NCBI GenBank assembly: GCA_964345135.1
Contig: CAYFQI010000186.1
Coordinates: 1 to 5,851, forward strand
Reading direction: 5' to 3'
DNA from: CAYMKE01 sp964345135
GTDB lineage: Bacteria; Bacteroidota; Bacteroidia; Bacteroidales; JBBRXJ01
DNA length: 5,851 nt
Below, in pieces: positions 5,635-5,851 of this stretch (position 1 is the first letter of the stretch; every line of letters begins with the position of its first letter). A model generated the notes under the pieces. The model did not search any database. It worked only from the letters and a program-made list of their open reading frames with translations, and had not been told where the DNA came from. Position numbers and translations under genes: made by a program.

Positions 5635-5760
5635 AGTATTTGTCAATAAAATCCCATTTACTGCGTTTCTCCCTTCCCGGAAATTGCTCATTTACTCAGG
5701 CAAACTCCGCATGTTTCTGGAAGTCCGTGTCTTACAACCGGAACTTTATAAACAGGCATG
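5635..5760. repeat. Dispersed palindromic repeat, copy B
   Basis: This is the second copy of the element at 4356-4484, in the same orientation and collinear without gaps. Its inner stem, CCGGAAA (5677-5683) against TTTCTGG (5714-5720), still pairs with one G-T wobble. Its ends are rough inverted copies of each other: AGTATTTGTCAATAAAATCCC (21 bases, 5635-5655) and the complement of GGAACTTTATAAACAGGCAT (20 bases, 5740-5759). It lies about 50 bp upstream of the perR -33 element, in the gene-free right end of the window. Confidence 0.8.
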
Positions 5761-5779
5761 CATCTTGAAAAAAAATTTC

Positions 5780-5821
5780 GACTTTATAGACAGACACTAA
5801 ATAGTGCCTGTCCATAAAGTC
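5780..5821. repeat. Hairpin made of two head-to-head copies of the repeat's terminal motif
   Basis: The arms 5780-5798 and 5803-5821 (AGTGCCTGTCCATAAAGTC) are complementary at 17 of 19 positions around an AAAT loop; the only mismatches are 5788/5813 and 5794/5807. The right arm is the apparent intact form of the left end of copies A and B. The left arm resembles their right end. No T-run follows on either strand, so it does not look like a terminator. Confidence 0.75.
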
Positions 5822-5822
5822 A

Positions 5823-5843
5823 AGTGTTTGTTCTATAAAGTTC
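5823..5843 (+). repeat. Additional tandem copy of the repeat terminal motif
   Basis: AGTGTTTGTTCTATAAAGTTC is 21 bases and starts two bases after the preceding hairpin. It follows the pattern of AGTGCCTGTCCATAAAGTC with one inserted base and a few changes. Its continuation (AAATTCGA) mirrors the sequence flanking the left arm at 5773-5780. The element probably continues past the window edge. Confidence 0.5.
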
Positions 5844-5851
5844 AAATTCGA

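Noticed and set aside
5780..5821. Hairpin at the right edge as an intrinsic terminator
   Set aside because: No T-run follows the stem on either strand, and its arms are copies of the dispersed repeat's terminal motif.

Overview
The window is AT-rich, and every gene I can support lies on the minus strand. It looks like a chromosomal segment of an anaerobic or microaerophilic member of the Bacteroidota. The reasons are A-rich start regions that mostly lack a Shine-Dalgarno sequence, a textbook TTTG-N19-TAnnTTTG promoter in front of the Fur-family gene, and a protein set typical of anaerobes: superoxide reductase and rubrerythrin rather than SOD and catalase. I cannot name a genus.

In transcription order (right to left) the right half is an oxygen-defence cluster. 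It holds a PerR-type peroxide sensor (5113-5511), ferritin (4503-5018), a Prx6-type peroxiredoxin (3677-4324), class I desulfoferrodoxin/superoxide reductase (3256-3642), rubrerythrin (2661-3233) and, after a 232-bp gap, a 53-residue rubredoxin (2267-2428). A rho-independent terminator (2209-2255) closes the rubredoxin unit. The logic is coherent: SOR reduces superoxide to H2O2, peroxiredoxin and rubrerythrin remove the H2O2, rubredoxin can feed electrons to SOR and rubrerythrin, ferritin stores Fe(II) and so limits Fenton chemistry, and PerR is the probable regulator.

The left part carries a dihydroorotate dehydrogenase-like flavoprotein whose usual catalytic loop is replaced (1241-2164). 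It is followed by an LdhA-type D-lactate dehydrogenase with an extra four-cysteine tail (67-1134), and possibly by the first codons of another gene at the window edge (1-50).

The least explained content is non-coding. Two ungapped, roughly 73% identical copies of a ~126-bp palindromic repeat flank the perR-ferritin pair (4356-4484 and 5635-5760). Further copies of its terminal motif, AGTGCCTGTCCATAAAGTC, are stacked head to head and in tandem at the right edge (5780-5843), where two of them form a 19-bp-stem hairpin. This looks like a MITE-like or REP-like dispersed family. The perR and ferritin upstream regions also contain AT-rich inverted repeats of the same 8-4-8 geometry, which are candidate operators. 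I see no CRISPR array, tRNA, rRNA or intact transposase.
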